Below the pieces are notes generated by a model. It saw only the letters and a list, made by a program, of their open reading frames with translations. It was not told where the DNA came from and did not search any database. A program made the translations under genes and the position numbers. A DNA stretch of 64,000 nucleotides from an uncultured Vampirovibrio sp. (GTDB lineage: Bacteria > Cyanobacteriota > Vampirovibrionia > Gastranaerophilales > Gastranaerophilaceae): contig CAJTLW010000001.1 in assembly GCA_910577515.1 (NCBI GenBank), positions 269,787-333,786 of the forward strand. The letters are read 5' to 3'. Positions within the stretch are counted from its first letter, which is position 1. Each line of letters begins with the position of its first letter. This document shows, one piece after another, positions 16,940-25,600 of the stretch.

Positions 16940-17695
16940 TTACTCCAATCCTTCTCTTTGAACAAATTCTTTAACTTCAAAGAATGATTCCATAGTTTTT
17001 AATCTGTCCCAAGTACCTTCGTTATTAGTTCTCCAGTTAAGAGGGCAAATTGAAAGAACTTCAACAAATGAAAATCCGCCTTTTTCAACATTTTTAAGTG
17101 CTTTTGTAAACACTTTTCTAAGGCTTCTTAAATTTGAAACTGAAGATCTAGCAACATAAGCTTTTTCAGGGTCTACAATAGATGCAACCATTTCGGCACC
17201 TCTTGCAGGTTTACCTGTAACTTCGCAATCTCTTCCGTATGGAGTAGTTTCTGTTTTTTGTCCCGGCATTGTAGTTGGCGCCATTTGGCCGCCTGTCATA
17301 CCGTAGTTTGTATTGTTTGCAAGCACGATAAGCATATTTTCAGCACGAACAGCAGCATTCACAAGGTGTTGTGAACCAATTGCAAGACCGCCGCCATCGC
17401 CCATATAAGCAATACCAACAGTACCGGGGTTAGCTCTTGTTACACCGTATATAACAGGTGTTGTTCTACCGTGGTGTGTTTGAACGGTATCAACGTTCAT
17501 ATAATTCCAGGATAGAAGCGAGCAGCCGATATCACAGCCAAAAACTGCTTTTTCCTGAAGGTTTAAATCGTCAATGGTATGTGCCAGAGTTTTCAAAATC
17601 ATACCATGACCACATCCGGGGCAGAATTTGCTAGCGCCTGCTTCGGCGTTTTGCGCTTTCGCTAAATCCGGAGTAACATCAAGTGTTTGAACCAT
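16940..17695 (-). CDS. 2-oxoacid:ferredoxin oxidoreductase, beta (thiamine diphosphate) subunit
   Basis: 251 aa. KFCPGCGHG near the N-terminus and the thiamine diphosphate/Mg site GDGGGLAIGSQHLVNAAVR followed by NNTNYGMTGGQ are diagnostic of the beta subunit. It binds thiamine diphosphate and starts the oxidative decarboxylation of a 2-oxoacid to acyl-CoA. It lies 51 bases after alpha and overlaps nothing, with the gamma ATG five bases after its stop. Confidence 0.95.
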   Translation of the reverse strand: MVQTLDVTPDLAKAQNAEAGASKFCPGCGHGMILKTLAHTIDDLNLQEKAVFGCDIGCSLLSWNYMNVDTVQTHHGRTTPVIYGVTRANPGTVGIAYMGDGGGLAIGSQHLVNAAVRAENMLIVLANNTNYGMTGGQMAPTTMPGQKTETTPYGRDCEVTGKPARGAEMVASIVDPEKAYVARSSVSNLRSLRKVFTKALKNVEKGGFSFVEVLSICPLNWRTNNEGTWDRLKTMESFFEVKEFVQREGLE

Positions 17696-17746
17696 TTATT
17701 TATCCTCTTTTTCTTAATTTACTTAATATCGTTTAATAGTTAAAAA

Positions 17747-18850
17747 CTACACTGTAGCCGGAGTCTTAACCATTTGTTCAACTTTTTGAACAATATCGTC
17801 ACCGGTTACACCAACACCCATTTTGAATAATGTTGAATAAGGTGTTTGAAGACCATAGATTTTTTCTAATACCATTTGAGCCAATTGACCATTTGCAGAT
17901 TCTGTAAATAATACTTGTTTAGCTCTTTGTACAGCTGCTCTTAAAGGTTTCACAGCCAAAGGTCTTAGTGTAATAGGTCTAAATAAACCAGCTTTGATGC
18001 CTTTTGCTCTTAATTCATCAACAGCAGTCATAGCAGAACGTGCTACGATACCGTGAGCAATGATAAGAATTTCAGCATCTTCTGCTTTATATTCAAGATA
18101 TTCTTCAATTTCAGGAGCAATTCTGTCAAATTCAGCTTGATAGCTGTCAAGAACTTCCATCAATTCTTCTTCAAGGTTAAAGGTGTTTCTCATGTGGTTA
18201 GCTTTTCTATCCACATCAATTCTGCCTTCAGCTCTTAAGAATGCAGGGGTTGGCTCCATTTTGATGCCGCGGCTTGCAGGGTCATATAATGTTACAGGTT
18301 CTCTCATTTTACCTTGATAGCCATCAGCTAGCATAAAGGTTGGGAATCTGTATTTCCAAGCCGTATTAAATGCTTTAATCATATAATCATATAAATCTTG
18401 GTGACCGGCTGTAGAATAAACAATTCTGAAACCTTCGCCGTTTCCGCCAAAGCATGTTAATCTTGTTTCTTGTTGAGCATAAATTACAGTGGCTGTTGAA
18501 GGGCCTCCTCTTTGCATAACAGCACAAACAAAAGGTATTCTCATCATTTCAGCCATGCTTTGAGCATCCTGCATGATAACATTACCCGGGCCAGCTGTTG
18601 CCGTAAAAGCTCTTTTACCGGCTAAAATACCGCCAATTGTAGAAAAACCGGCTGAAATTTCATCTTCTGTTTGAAGGAAACCGGCTTCTGTTTTTGGAAG
18701 CAATTTGCACCATGTGTGCATGATTTCGTTTTGCGGTGTAATAGGATAACCGTACATAAACTCAGCCTCTGCGGCATTTGCTGCATAAGCTATGGTTTCA
18801 TTTCCGGTTAAGAACATTCTTGTGTCTTCAGTAATAAGTTTTTTAACCAT
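17747..18850 (-). CDS. 2-oxoacid:ferredoxin oxidoreductase, alpha subunit
   Basis: 367 aa; first gene of the operon. The N-terminal pyrimidine-binding domain shows GNETIAYAANAAEAEFMYGYPITPQNEI and ATAGPG, and the C-terminal domain has the KIYGLQTP end. Length fits KorA/VorA-type alpha chains without a fused gamma domain. Together the four subunits make acyl-CoA and reduced ferredoxin from a 2-oxoacid, or run in reverse. This supports an anaerobic or fermentative lifestyle. Substrate is open. Confidence 0.94.
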   Translation of the reverse strand: MVKKLITEDTRMFLTGNETIAYAANAAEAEFMYGYPITPQNEIMHTWCKLLPKTEAGFLQTEDEISAGFSTIGGILAGKRAFTATAGPGNVIMQDAQSMAEMMRIPFVCAVMQRGGPSTATVIYAQQETRLTCFGGNGEGFRIVYSTAGHQDLYDYMIKAFNTAWKYRFPTFMLADGYQGKMREPVTLYDPASRGIKMEPTPAFLRAEGRIDVDRKANHMRNTFNLEEELMEVLDSYQAEFDRIAPEIEEYLEYKAEDAEILIIAHGIVARSAMTAVDELRAKGIKAGLFRPITLRPLAVKPLRAAVQRAKQVLFTESANGQLAQMVLEKIYGLQTPYSTLFKMGVGVTGDDIVQKVEQMVKTPATV

Positions 18851-18935
18851 ATTAATTCCTTACTTTGTGAACTAAGTACAATAAAATTTGTACTACAAAG
18901 AAAGGACGGTTTCAAGTTTTTTAACATATTTAAAA

Positions 18936-20114
18936 TCAGGAGTTTTTATTACTTTTATGTTTTGCTTTTTCAACAAGAGCTTCTTCTATATTGTTTAAAT
19001 CAAGGCATGATGGCAGAATATTTTCATTTATTGAAGGAAATTTTTGTTTGCATAAGTCATCATCAGATAATTTATCCCATTTTGTTCTTGCAGTTTCATA
19101 AGCCAAGGTTAAATATTTATTAAATGCTATTTTAAGTTCGGGATTTTCTCCAACTTTTTTGAGGGCTTTTGAAACTTCAGGCAAACCCGATATGGCTTTT
19201 CCCTGAAGGCCTTTATAGCAAACATCTTCAATTTCTTTTACCCTTGCAACCCCTCTTCCTAAAATTTGGATTTCAGCATCAATACCATTTGCCATTTCTA
19301 TAATAATATGGGTTGCAGTATACCCTGATGTTTTTCTTTTATTATAAACATCGGGATAGTCGCCGCCAAATTCTTTGGTGCTGGCATCCGCAAGGTCTTC
19401 TGCTTTTTTATTAGTCAGATACGGATGTGTACCATAATTTTTTATACTTTTAATTTTTGGTCCGTTGCCCGCTTCAATAGATTCAATCAGCCTGTTTATT
19501 ATAGCATTTGCTTCGCCATTGTTTCCATGGGCAAGAATAAGCCTTGCACCAAGAAGGTCATGGATTTTTAATTTTACAAGTGCAGGAGAAACGTTAACCG
19601 GATATCCGTCATTTTTCTGCATAAGCTCTGAAACTACGGTAGACATCTTTTTTGCAATAGATTGGGACGATTTAACTCTTACTTCTTTTTTTGCAATGGG
19701 CTTAGTTTTAGTGGTTTTAATGGCATCATTATTCAAAAGTGAATCAAATATGCACATCTTTATTTTAAAAATTGTTTCAAGTTTTTTTGCTTCCTGATGC
19801 ACTTCAGATGAAACCGGCAATAAATCCCTATAAAGACTAAAAGCGTGATAGTCCATTTTTTTAGCAGCATTATCAGCAACGTATAAGCATGCGTATGCAT
19901 CCGAACTTCTTAAAGAGCTATCATCATGTGTCTTTGCAGAAGTCTTTTTACGGCCGGTGAAAGAAACCGTATCCGCTTCGAGAGGTGCAAGATTATTATT
20001 GGTGATTTTGCCCAAAAAGGGTGAGGGGGGGGTCAAACCCGCTTCTGATGAGGCTTTCAGCCCTGTTGATAAAGTATTTGAAAATTTTGAGTATAAATTT
20101 TGTAAACCTAACAT
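18936..20114 (-). CDS. RelA/SpoT-domain protein with lineage-specific N-terminal extension
   Basis: 392 aa. Residues about 145-310 read like a (p)ppGpp synthetase domain: RVKSSQSIAKKM (cf. RVK-Sxx-S-KM), IHDLLGARLIL with D186, KTSGYTATHI (cf. NGYRSxH) and EIQILGRGVARVKEIE (cf. E-x-QI). No HD hydrolase, TGS or ACT domain is present, so it is not a long Rel. The first 140 residues are unlike known small synthetases and include TPPSPFLGKITNN and DTVSFTG. The coding strand holds a C8 run near codon 28-30. Alone between the oxidoreductase operon and yraN. Activity is inferred, not certain. Confidence 0.7.
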   Translation of the reverse strand: MLGLQNLYSKFSNTLSTGLKASSEAGLTPPSPFLGKITNNNLAPLEADTVSFTGRKKTSAKTHDDSSLRSSDAYACLYVADNAAKKMDYHAFSLYRDLLPVSSEVHQEAKKLETIFKIKMCIFDSLLNNDAIKTTKTKPIAKKEVRVKSSQSIAKKMSTVVSELMQKNDGYPVNVSPALVKLKIHDLLGARLILAHGNNGEANAIINRLIESIEAGNGPKIKSIKNYGTHPYLTNKKAEDLADASTKEFGGDYPDVYNKRKTSGYTATHIIIEMANGIDAEIQILGRGVARVKEIEDVCYKGLQGKAISGLPEVSKALKKVGENPELKIAFNKYLTLAYETARTKWDKLSDDDLCKQKFPSINENILPSCLDLNNIEEALVEKAKHKSNKNS

Positions 20115-20209
20115 TTATTTCTTCCGGCATTTTTCAGTTTTATTAACTTGCGTACACAATACAAAACAGATGAAGCGCTATTATTGCTTTATTTGTTTAG
20201 AATTGTTAA

Positions 20210-20572
20210 CTAAAATTCTATATTTTTAATATGGATAATTTGAGGCTTACTTTCCGTATTTTGTAAAAACACTGATATTGCATCAATTCTGTAGTTTTTA
20301 TAAAAGATTTTTGAATTTTGAAGATAAGATAAAGCGGATTTTCTTATTTTATCAAGTTTTGTGCGGGTTATGGCTTCCAAAGGTGCGCCAAAAGCATTTG
20401 ATGAGCGGGTTTTAACCTCAATAAAACATAAGGTATTCTTATCCAGCGCTATGATATCAATTTCTCCGTATCTTGAAAAATGGTAATTTGTTTCAAGAAT
20501 TTTATAACCGTTTTTTATAAGATAATTTACGGCAATATCTTCCCCGTATTTACCTTTGTTTTTGTTTGACAT
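20210..20572 (-). CDS. yraN: UPF0102 / YraN family protein
   Basis: 120 aa. The restriction-endonuclease-like fold shows KYGEDIAVNYLIKNGY, the acidic GEIDIIA and FIEVKTR with the D-ExK type catalytic pattern. YraN proteins are conserved in most bacteria and may be nucleases linked to DNA processing or recombination, but their role is not settled. It is transcribed divergently from gatA, 42 bases apart. Confidence 0.92.
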   Translation of the reverse strand: MSNKNKGKYGEDIAVNYLIKNGYKILETNYHFSRYGEIDIIALDKNTLCFIEVKTRSSNAFGAPLEAITRTKLDKIRKSALSYLQNSKIFYKNYRIDAISVFLQNTESKPQIIHIKNIEF

Positions 20573-20614
20573 AAAATAATTTTACACCATAAAGATTTAA
20601 ACGGGAGTTTTTAA

Positions 20615-22075
20615 ATGGAATTATTGAAAAAAACAGCAGTTGAGATAAGAAAAGCACTTCTTTCAAAAGAAGTTTCAGCGGTTGAATTAACCGAGGCTAC
20701 TTATAAAAGAATAGAAGATGTTGAAGATAAAATCGGTGCTTATAATTCTTTAACAAAAGAATATGCGCTTGATACAGCAAAAGAGGTTGATAAAAAAATT
20801 GCAGCAGGCGAAACTTTACCAAAAATGGCAGGAATACCGCTTGCGCTTAAAGATAACATTAATTTAAAAGGATATAAAACAACAGCATCAAGCAAGATTT
20901 TGGAAAATTTTACCTCTCCTTATGATGCAACAGTCAGCAAAAAATTAAGAGAAAACCTTGTGCCTGTTATAGGAAAGGCAAATTTGGATGAATTTGCAAT
21001 GGGGTCATCAAATGAAAACTCAGCGTTTAAAAAAGTACACAACCCTTACAATTTAAATAAAGTTCCAGGAGGCTCTTCGGGAGGCTCTGCAGCTTCTGTT
21101 TCAGCGCTTGAAGCAACGGTTGCACTTGGTTCTGATACAGGTGGTTCTATCAGGCTTCCTGCAAGTTTTTGTGGTATTTCTGGTTTTAAACCAACTTATG
21201 GAAGAGTTTCAAGATACGGCTTAATTGCTTTTGCATCATCTTTAGACCAAATCGGGCCTTTTGGAAGATGCGTTGAAGATATTACAGATTTATATGAAAC
21301 AATTGCAGGATACGATTCAAAAGATTCAACTTCATTAAACATGCCGGTTGGCAATATTTCAAAAACCCTGAAAAATGATATCAAGGGAATGAAAATCGGC
21401 GTTATAAAAGAATTAATGGCAGAAGGTGTATCGGATTGTGTTAAAAAAGCAATTGAAGATGCAGTTAAAGTTTATGAAAAGCTTGGCGCAACAGTTAAAG
21501 AGGTTTCCCTTCCCTTGTTGAAACATTCAATCGGAGTTTACTATATTATTGCAACTGCTGAAGCAAGCTCTAATCTTGCACGTTTTGACGGCGTAAAATA
21601 CGGCTTCAGAACGGCAGATGCTAAAAACCTGATGGAAATGTATACAAAAACAAGAAAAGAAGGTTTCGGAGATGAAGTTAAAAGGCGTATAATGCTTGGA
21701 ACTTATGCACTTTCAAGCGGATACTATGATGCTTATTACAAAAAAGCACAGCAGTTAAGACGCTTAATTAAAGACGATTTTGACAGAGTATTTAAAGAAG
21801 TAGATGTTTTATTAAGCCCCACATGCCCTACAACCGCTTTTGATATCGGCTCAAGAAATGAAGATCCGCTTGCAATGTATTTAACAGATATTGGAACAAT
21901 CTGTGCCAATTTAATAGGCGCACCTGCAATCAGTATTCCTGCAGGGTTTGACAAAGATGGTATGCCAATCGGTATGCAATTAATTTCACAAGTTCTCCAA
22001 GAAGAACCGCTTTTAAGATGTGCGTACAATTTTGAAAAAGAAACAGATTTTCATACAAAATTAGCAAATGTGTAG
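20615..22075 (+). CDS. gatA: Aspartyl/glutamyl-tRNA(Asn/Gln) amidotransferase subunit A
   Basis: Amidase subunit of GatCAB; releases ammonia from glutamine to convert misacylated Glu-tRNA(Gln) (or Asp-tRNA(Asn)). 486 aa. The Ser-cisSer-Lys triad of the amidase family is K79 (PLALKDN), S154 (PGGSSGGSAAS) and S178 (SDTGGSIR). Start has GGGAG nine bases upstream. gatB and gatC are not adjacent in this window, so the subunits are encoded at separate loci. A good terminator follows. Confidence 0.96.
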   Translation: MELLKKTAVEIRKALLSKEVSAVELTEATYKRIEDVEDKIGAYNSLTKEYALDTAKEVDKKIAAGETLPKMAGIPLALKDNINLKGYKTTASSKILENFTSPYDATVSKKLRENLVPVIGKANLDEFAMGSSNENSAFKKVHNPYNLNKVPGGSSGGSAASVSALEATVALGSDTGGSIRLPASFCGISGFKPTYGRVSRYGLIAFASSLDQIGPFGRCVEDITDLYETIAGYDSKDSTSLNMPVGNISKTLKNDIKGMKIGVIKELMAEGVSDCVKKAIEDAVKVYEKLGATVKEVSLPLLKHSIGVYYIIATAEASSNLARFDGVKYGFRTADAKNLMEMYTKTRKEGFGDEVKRRIMLGTYALSSGYYDAYYKKAQQLRRLIKDDFDRVFKEVDVLLSPTCPTTAFDIGSRNEDPLAMYLTDIGTICANLIGAPAISIPAGFDKDGMPIGMQLISQVLQEEPLLRCAYNFEKETDFHTKLANV

Positions 22076-22090
22076 AGAATTAAACTATTT

Positions 22091-22124
22091 TATGCCCTGA
22101 AATTTATTTTTCGGGGCATTTTTT
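22091..22124 (+). terminator. gatA terminator
   Basis: ATGCCCTGAAA and TTTCGGGGCAT form a stem 15 bases after the gatA stop, followed by six T. Confidence 0.85.
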
Positions 22125-22217
22125 GACTTTAAATTATTTTCTTTCCTACATTTAAAGGTGTTGATTTTATTTAAAAATCATTAAAATGTAAGTGGTTAGA
22201 ATTTAGGAAATTTTATA

Positions 22218-22742
22218 ATGTCGAACAGATTAAACGGAACAAGCTTATTTTTACAGGCAATAAACGGCCTTGTTGGAAACTATGCCCAGCTTATGACGGG
22301 TGTTTCCGGTAAAGGACTTACTTTGGAAAATATCACAAACCCATCTGAAGATGTGGATAAAAACCAGCTAAACTATACGTTTGTGAATTATTTAACAAAT
22401 AATTTCGGTAAAATCGACAAAGACGGGGATGGAATAATTTCAAAGGATGAGCTTCAAAACTATACAACAAATATGTCAAGAAACGGCTTAACTTATCAAC
22501 AGCTTTGCGAGCTTTGCTATAATTCAAATTATTCAGGCACACTTTTAGAAACTGTTTTAAATAATTTCAGCGAAATTGACAAAAACGGGGACGGACGCGT
22601 TACAAATGAAGAAATAGCGGCTTATGGCATTGAAAATGAAATTGAAGAAATGAAAGATAAATATCCAAAACACACTGTCAAAGGCATGAGTATTTTCTAT
22701 GAAACATCAGCCGATAAAGAGATAGAAACCGAAAAATCATAG
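22218..22742 (+). CDS. EF-hand calcium-binding protein
   Basis: 174 aa with two canonical EF-hand loops, D67-K-D-G-D-G...E78 and D121-K-N-G-D-G...E132, about 54 residues apart, each flanked by helices. No signal peptide is evident and no enzymatic domain is attached. Calcium binding is well supported by the loops; partner and role are unknown. The gene has its own upstream region with a GAATTTAGGAAAT ribosome site and overlaps the convergent rsmD stop by six bases. Glutamate-rich C-terminal tail. Confidence 0.85.
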   Translation: MSNRLNGTSLFLQAINGLVGNYAQLMTGVSGKGLTLENITNPSEDVDKNQLNYTFVNYLTNNFGKIDKDGDGIISKDELQNYTTNMSRNGLTYQQLCELCYNSNYSGTLLETVLNNFSEIDKNGDGRVTNEEIAAYGIENEIEEMKDKYPKHTVKGMSIFYETSADKEIETEKS

Positions 22743-23288
22743 CGAATAAAAATCTATATTTGTTCTACCGTAAGTTTTTTGTTTAAAAGGCAGGATTTCA
22801 TTTTGGGATTTTGCCTTTTTTGCATTTTCCGCCGCGCTTTTTTTATCATATTCAATAACCATAACACCATCATGCGTTAGTTTATCAAGGGCAGTTTTAA
22901 TAACAGGTTCATAATCAAATTCCCATGGGGGGTCTATATAAATTACATCAAATTTTTCAAGCTTTGGGGTGATTTTTAAAGCGTCGCCTTTGATTAATTT
23001 GATATCCGCATTAAATGCTGCAAATGTTTTTTTGGCTGCACTAAAAGTTTTTAAGTCAAATTCTACTGCATTTATATTTTTAAAGCCTCTAGAATATGCT
23101 TCAAGAGCCATAATACCTGAGCCTGTAAACATATCAAGAAAAGAAAGGCTGGAAAAATCTCCAAAATGCGAGAATAAGATGTTAAAAACACTTTCGCGTA
23201 CTTTTGAAAGTGTCGGGCGCACATTAGTTTTTTCACCTTTTGGGGTTTGGATTATTCTTCCTTTAAATTGCCCACCTGTCAAATGCAA
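22737..23288 (-). CDS. rsmD: 16S rRNA (guanine(966)-N(2))-methyltransferase
   Basis: 183 aa. Methylates G966 of 16S rRNA. N-terminal GGQFKGRIIQTPKGEKTNVRP and RPTLSKVRESVFNIL are typical of the family. The SAM site is DMFTGSGIMALEAYSRG (52-68) and the catalytic motif is IDPPW at 118-122. Reads toward the EF-hand gene and its start is 33 bases from the divergent flavoprotein. Confidence 0.95.
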   Translation of the reverse strand: MHLTGGQFKGRIIQTPKGEKTNVRPTLSKVRESVFNILFSHFGDFSSLSFLDMFTGSGIMALEAYSRGFKNINAVEFDLKTFSAAKKTFAAFNADIKLIKGDALKITPKLEKFDVIYIDPPWEFDYEPVIKTALDKLTHDGVMVIEYDKKSAAENAKKAKSQNEILPFKQKTYGRTNIDFYSL

Positions 23289-23321
23289 AGTTTGCTCTCC
23301 TTTATTATTCTAGATACTATC

Positions 23322-24707
23322 ATGAAAAAAATTGTTATTATAGGAGGGTGTGCCGCCGGCCCAAAAACGGCAGCAAAAGCAAAAAGGGTAAATCCTGAAA
23401 ATAAAATTGAACTTTATACAATGGAGAATATGATTTCATATTCTGCTTGCGGTATGCCTTACTATATAAAGGGGGCAGTACCTTCATATCAAAATTTAAT
23501 CATAAGAACACCTGAGGATTTTAAAAACCAGGGGATAGATGTATTTTTAAATCATAAATGTACACAAATTTTGCCGGACGAAAAAAGTGTTGTGTTTAAC
23601 ACTATAGAAAACGGGGTGGGCGAAACCAAAAAAGTAAATTATGATGAGCTTGTGTTATGTGTAGGCTCAAGACCTTATACTCCAAAAATTAAGAATATGA
23701 ATCTTGAAAACATTTACCACCTTAAGGTTTTAGAGGATGGCATTAAAATTAAAGAGAAGATGGAAAAATCAAAGAGTGCAATAATTTTAGGCGGCGGATA
23801 CATAGCAATTGAGATTTTAGAAGCATTTATTAAAAACGGGCTAGATGTAACCGTGGTTGAGAGAAACCATGAAATAATGACTCAGTTTGACCCTGAAATT
23901 AGCACTCTTATTAAAGATTACATAGTAAAAAGAGATGGAAAACACGTAAATTTTGTAATGAATGATGAAATTATAGAATTTATCGGTACAAAAGAATTTA
24001 CAGGAGCAGTAACAAGAAACGGAAAAATTTTACATGCTGATTTTTGCGTAGTAGCAGCAGGTGTTGTTCCAAATACAGAACTTGCAAGAGAAGCAGGTAT
24101 AACAATAGGAATTACTGGCGGCATAAGAGTAGACAACAGAATGAGAACAAATATAGAACATATCTGGGCAGCCGGCGATTGCACTGAAGAAACCTGTCTT
24201 ATTACAAAAAAGCCTATGTATGCAGCACTTGGCACCATTGCAAATAAACAAGGAAGGATTGTAGGCATCAATTTAAACACTGACACAAACGGGGTTTACG
24301 AAGCGTTTGACGGGATTTTAGGCTCTGCAGTTACAAGTTATTTCGATTTTTCAATGTCCACAACGGGACTAACAGAAAGCAAAGCTAAAATTTATGCGCA
24401 ACATACAAATATTGAACCAATTGCAACAACAGTTACAAAACGTGATAAGCCAGGTTATATGCCAGATTCAAACAGTATAACAGTAAAGCTTGTTGCAGAT
24501 AAAAGAACTGGCGAACTTTTAGGAGCGCAGGCGGTTGGCGTTGGTGATGCTGATAAAAGAATTTACACAGTAACATCAGCACTTAGGGCAAATTTAACTG
24601 TACAGGAATTTTTACACCTTGATTTGACTTATTCTCCTGCGTTTTCGTCCACAATCGACCCTCTTTTAACTGCAGCATATAAATTAAAAGATGAAATTGA
24701 TAAATAA
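23322..24707 (+). CDS. NADH oxidase / CoA-disulfide reductase family flavoprotein
   Basis: 461 aa from the ATG at 23322; the frame extends upstream to 23247 but those 25 residues lie over the rsmD start and are unlike the family. FAD loop IGGCAAGPKTAAKAKR at the start, NAD loop ILGGGYIAIE in the middle, AAGDCTEE for the second FAD contact, and the C-terminal dimerisation domain. The active-site Cys lies in SYSACGMPYYIKG, as in NADH oxidase, CoA-disulfide reductase and related persulfide reductases. Substrate cannot be chosen from sequence. A role in oxygen or disulfide stress in an anaerobe is plausible. Confidence 0.85.
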   Translation: MKKIVIIGGCAAGPKTAAKAKRVNPENKIELYTMENMISYSACGMPYYIKGAVPSYQNLIIRTPEDFKNQGIDVFLNHKCTQILPDEKSVVFNTIENGVGETKKVNYDELVLCVGSRPYTPKIKNMNLENIYHLKVLEDGIKIKEKMEKSKSAIILGGGYIAIEILEAFIKNGLDVTVVERNHEIMTQFDPEISTLIKDYIVKRDGKHVNFVMNDEIIEFIGTKEFTGAVTRNGKILHADFCVVAAGVVPNTELAREAGITIGITGGIRVDNRMRTNIEHIWAAGDCTEETCLITKKPMYAALGTIANKQGRIVGINLNTDTNGVYEAFDGILGSAVTSYFDFSMSTTGLTESKAKIYAQHTNIEPIATTVTKRDKPGYMPDSNSITVKLVADKRTGELLGAQAVGVGDADKRIYTVTSALRANLTVQEFLHLDLTYSPAFSSTIDPLLTAAYKLKDEIDK

Positions 24708-24723
24708 AGTTTTATAAAAGTTT

Positions 24724-25587
24724 TTAACCTGCATAATCAAAGGCAAGATCAAGAGTTGGAGCTTTTGCAACAATGGCACTGGTTGAAATAATGTCGGCAC
24801 CTGTTTTTGCAAGCTCTTCCAGATTGGCTAAATTAACACTGCCGCTTATTTCTACAATAGCGCGTTTGTTAATCAAATCAACCGCTTCTTTTGCCATAGC
24901 AGGAGTCATATTATCCAGCATAATAATATCTACACCTGCATTTAGACACTTTTTCACCTGCTCAATCGTGTCACATTCAACTTCTATCTTATGAGCGTGC
25001 GATATATTAGAACGCACTTTTTTTACAGCTTCTTCAATGGAGCCGCCCATAAGCGCAATATGATTATCTTTTAACATAACACAATCACAGAGATTAAACC
25101 TATGAAGGTATCCACCCCCGACTTTTACTGCGTATTTTTCAAAAATTCTGAAATTCGGGGTATTTTTTCTTGTATCCACAACCTTTGCGCCGTAAGATTC
25201 CGCTATATCCTGAAATTTTTTAGTGAAAGTTGCAATGCCGGACATTCTTTGAATATAGTTTAAAGAAAGCCTTTCGCCGGTTAAAATGTGTCTTGGAGAG
25301 CCTGTAATTTTTGCAACAGGTTCATTGGGAGTGATTTTATCCCCATCTTCTTTATAGAAATCAACTTTTACGCTGTCTTTAGCCAAAATTTCAAACACAA
25401 GACGAAATGGGTCACACCCGCATAAAATACCTTCTTCCCTTGTTTTAAGAAGAATTTCAAATTTTTTATTTTTATCAATATCAGCCGTTATAAAATCAGT
25501 CGAAATATCGCCATAACCTATATCTTCCTTTAGAGCTGACACTATATGGTCATAAATCATAAAATCATTTAATAAAAATTTTGCCAT
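24724..25587 (-). CDS. nadC: Nicotinate-nucleotide pyrophosphorylase (quinolinate phosphoribosyltransferase)
   Basis: Turns quinolinate and PRPP into nicotinate mononucleotide in de novo NAD synthesis. 287 aa. Motifs: LTGERLSLNYIQRMSGIAT, DTRKNTPNFRIFEKYAVKVGGG, HRFNL and MLKDNH. Lies 13 bases after nadB, in the usual partner position. nadA (quinolinate synthase) is not beside them. Confidence 0.96.
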   Translation of the reverse strand: MAKFLLNDFMIYDHIVSALKEDIGYGDISTDFITADIDKNKKFEILLKTREEGILCGCDPFRLVFEILAKDSVKVDFYKEDGDKITPNEPVAKITGSPRHILTGERLSLNYIQRMSGIATFTKKFQDIAESYGAKVVDTRKNTPNFRIFEKYAVKVGGGYLHRFNLCDCVMLKDNHIALMGGSIEEAVKKVRSNISHAHKIEVECDTIEQVKKCLNAGVDIIMLDNMTPAMAKEAVDLINKRAIVEISGSVNLANLEELAKTGADIISTSAIVAKAPTLDLAFDYAG

Positions 25588-25600
25588 AATACTACTTTCT

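Noticed and set aside
16936..16980. Longer start of the gamma subunit
   Set aside because: Overlaps the beta-subunit gene and lacks family similarity; the inner ATG has a ribosome site.
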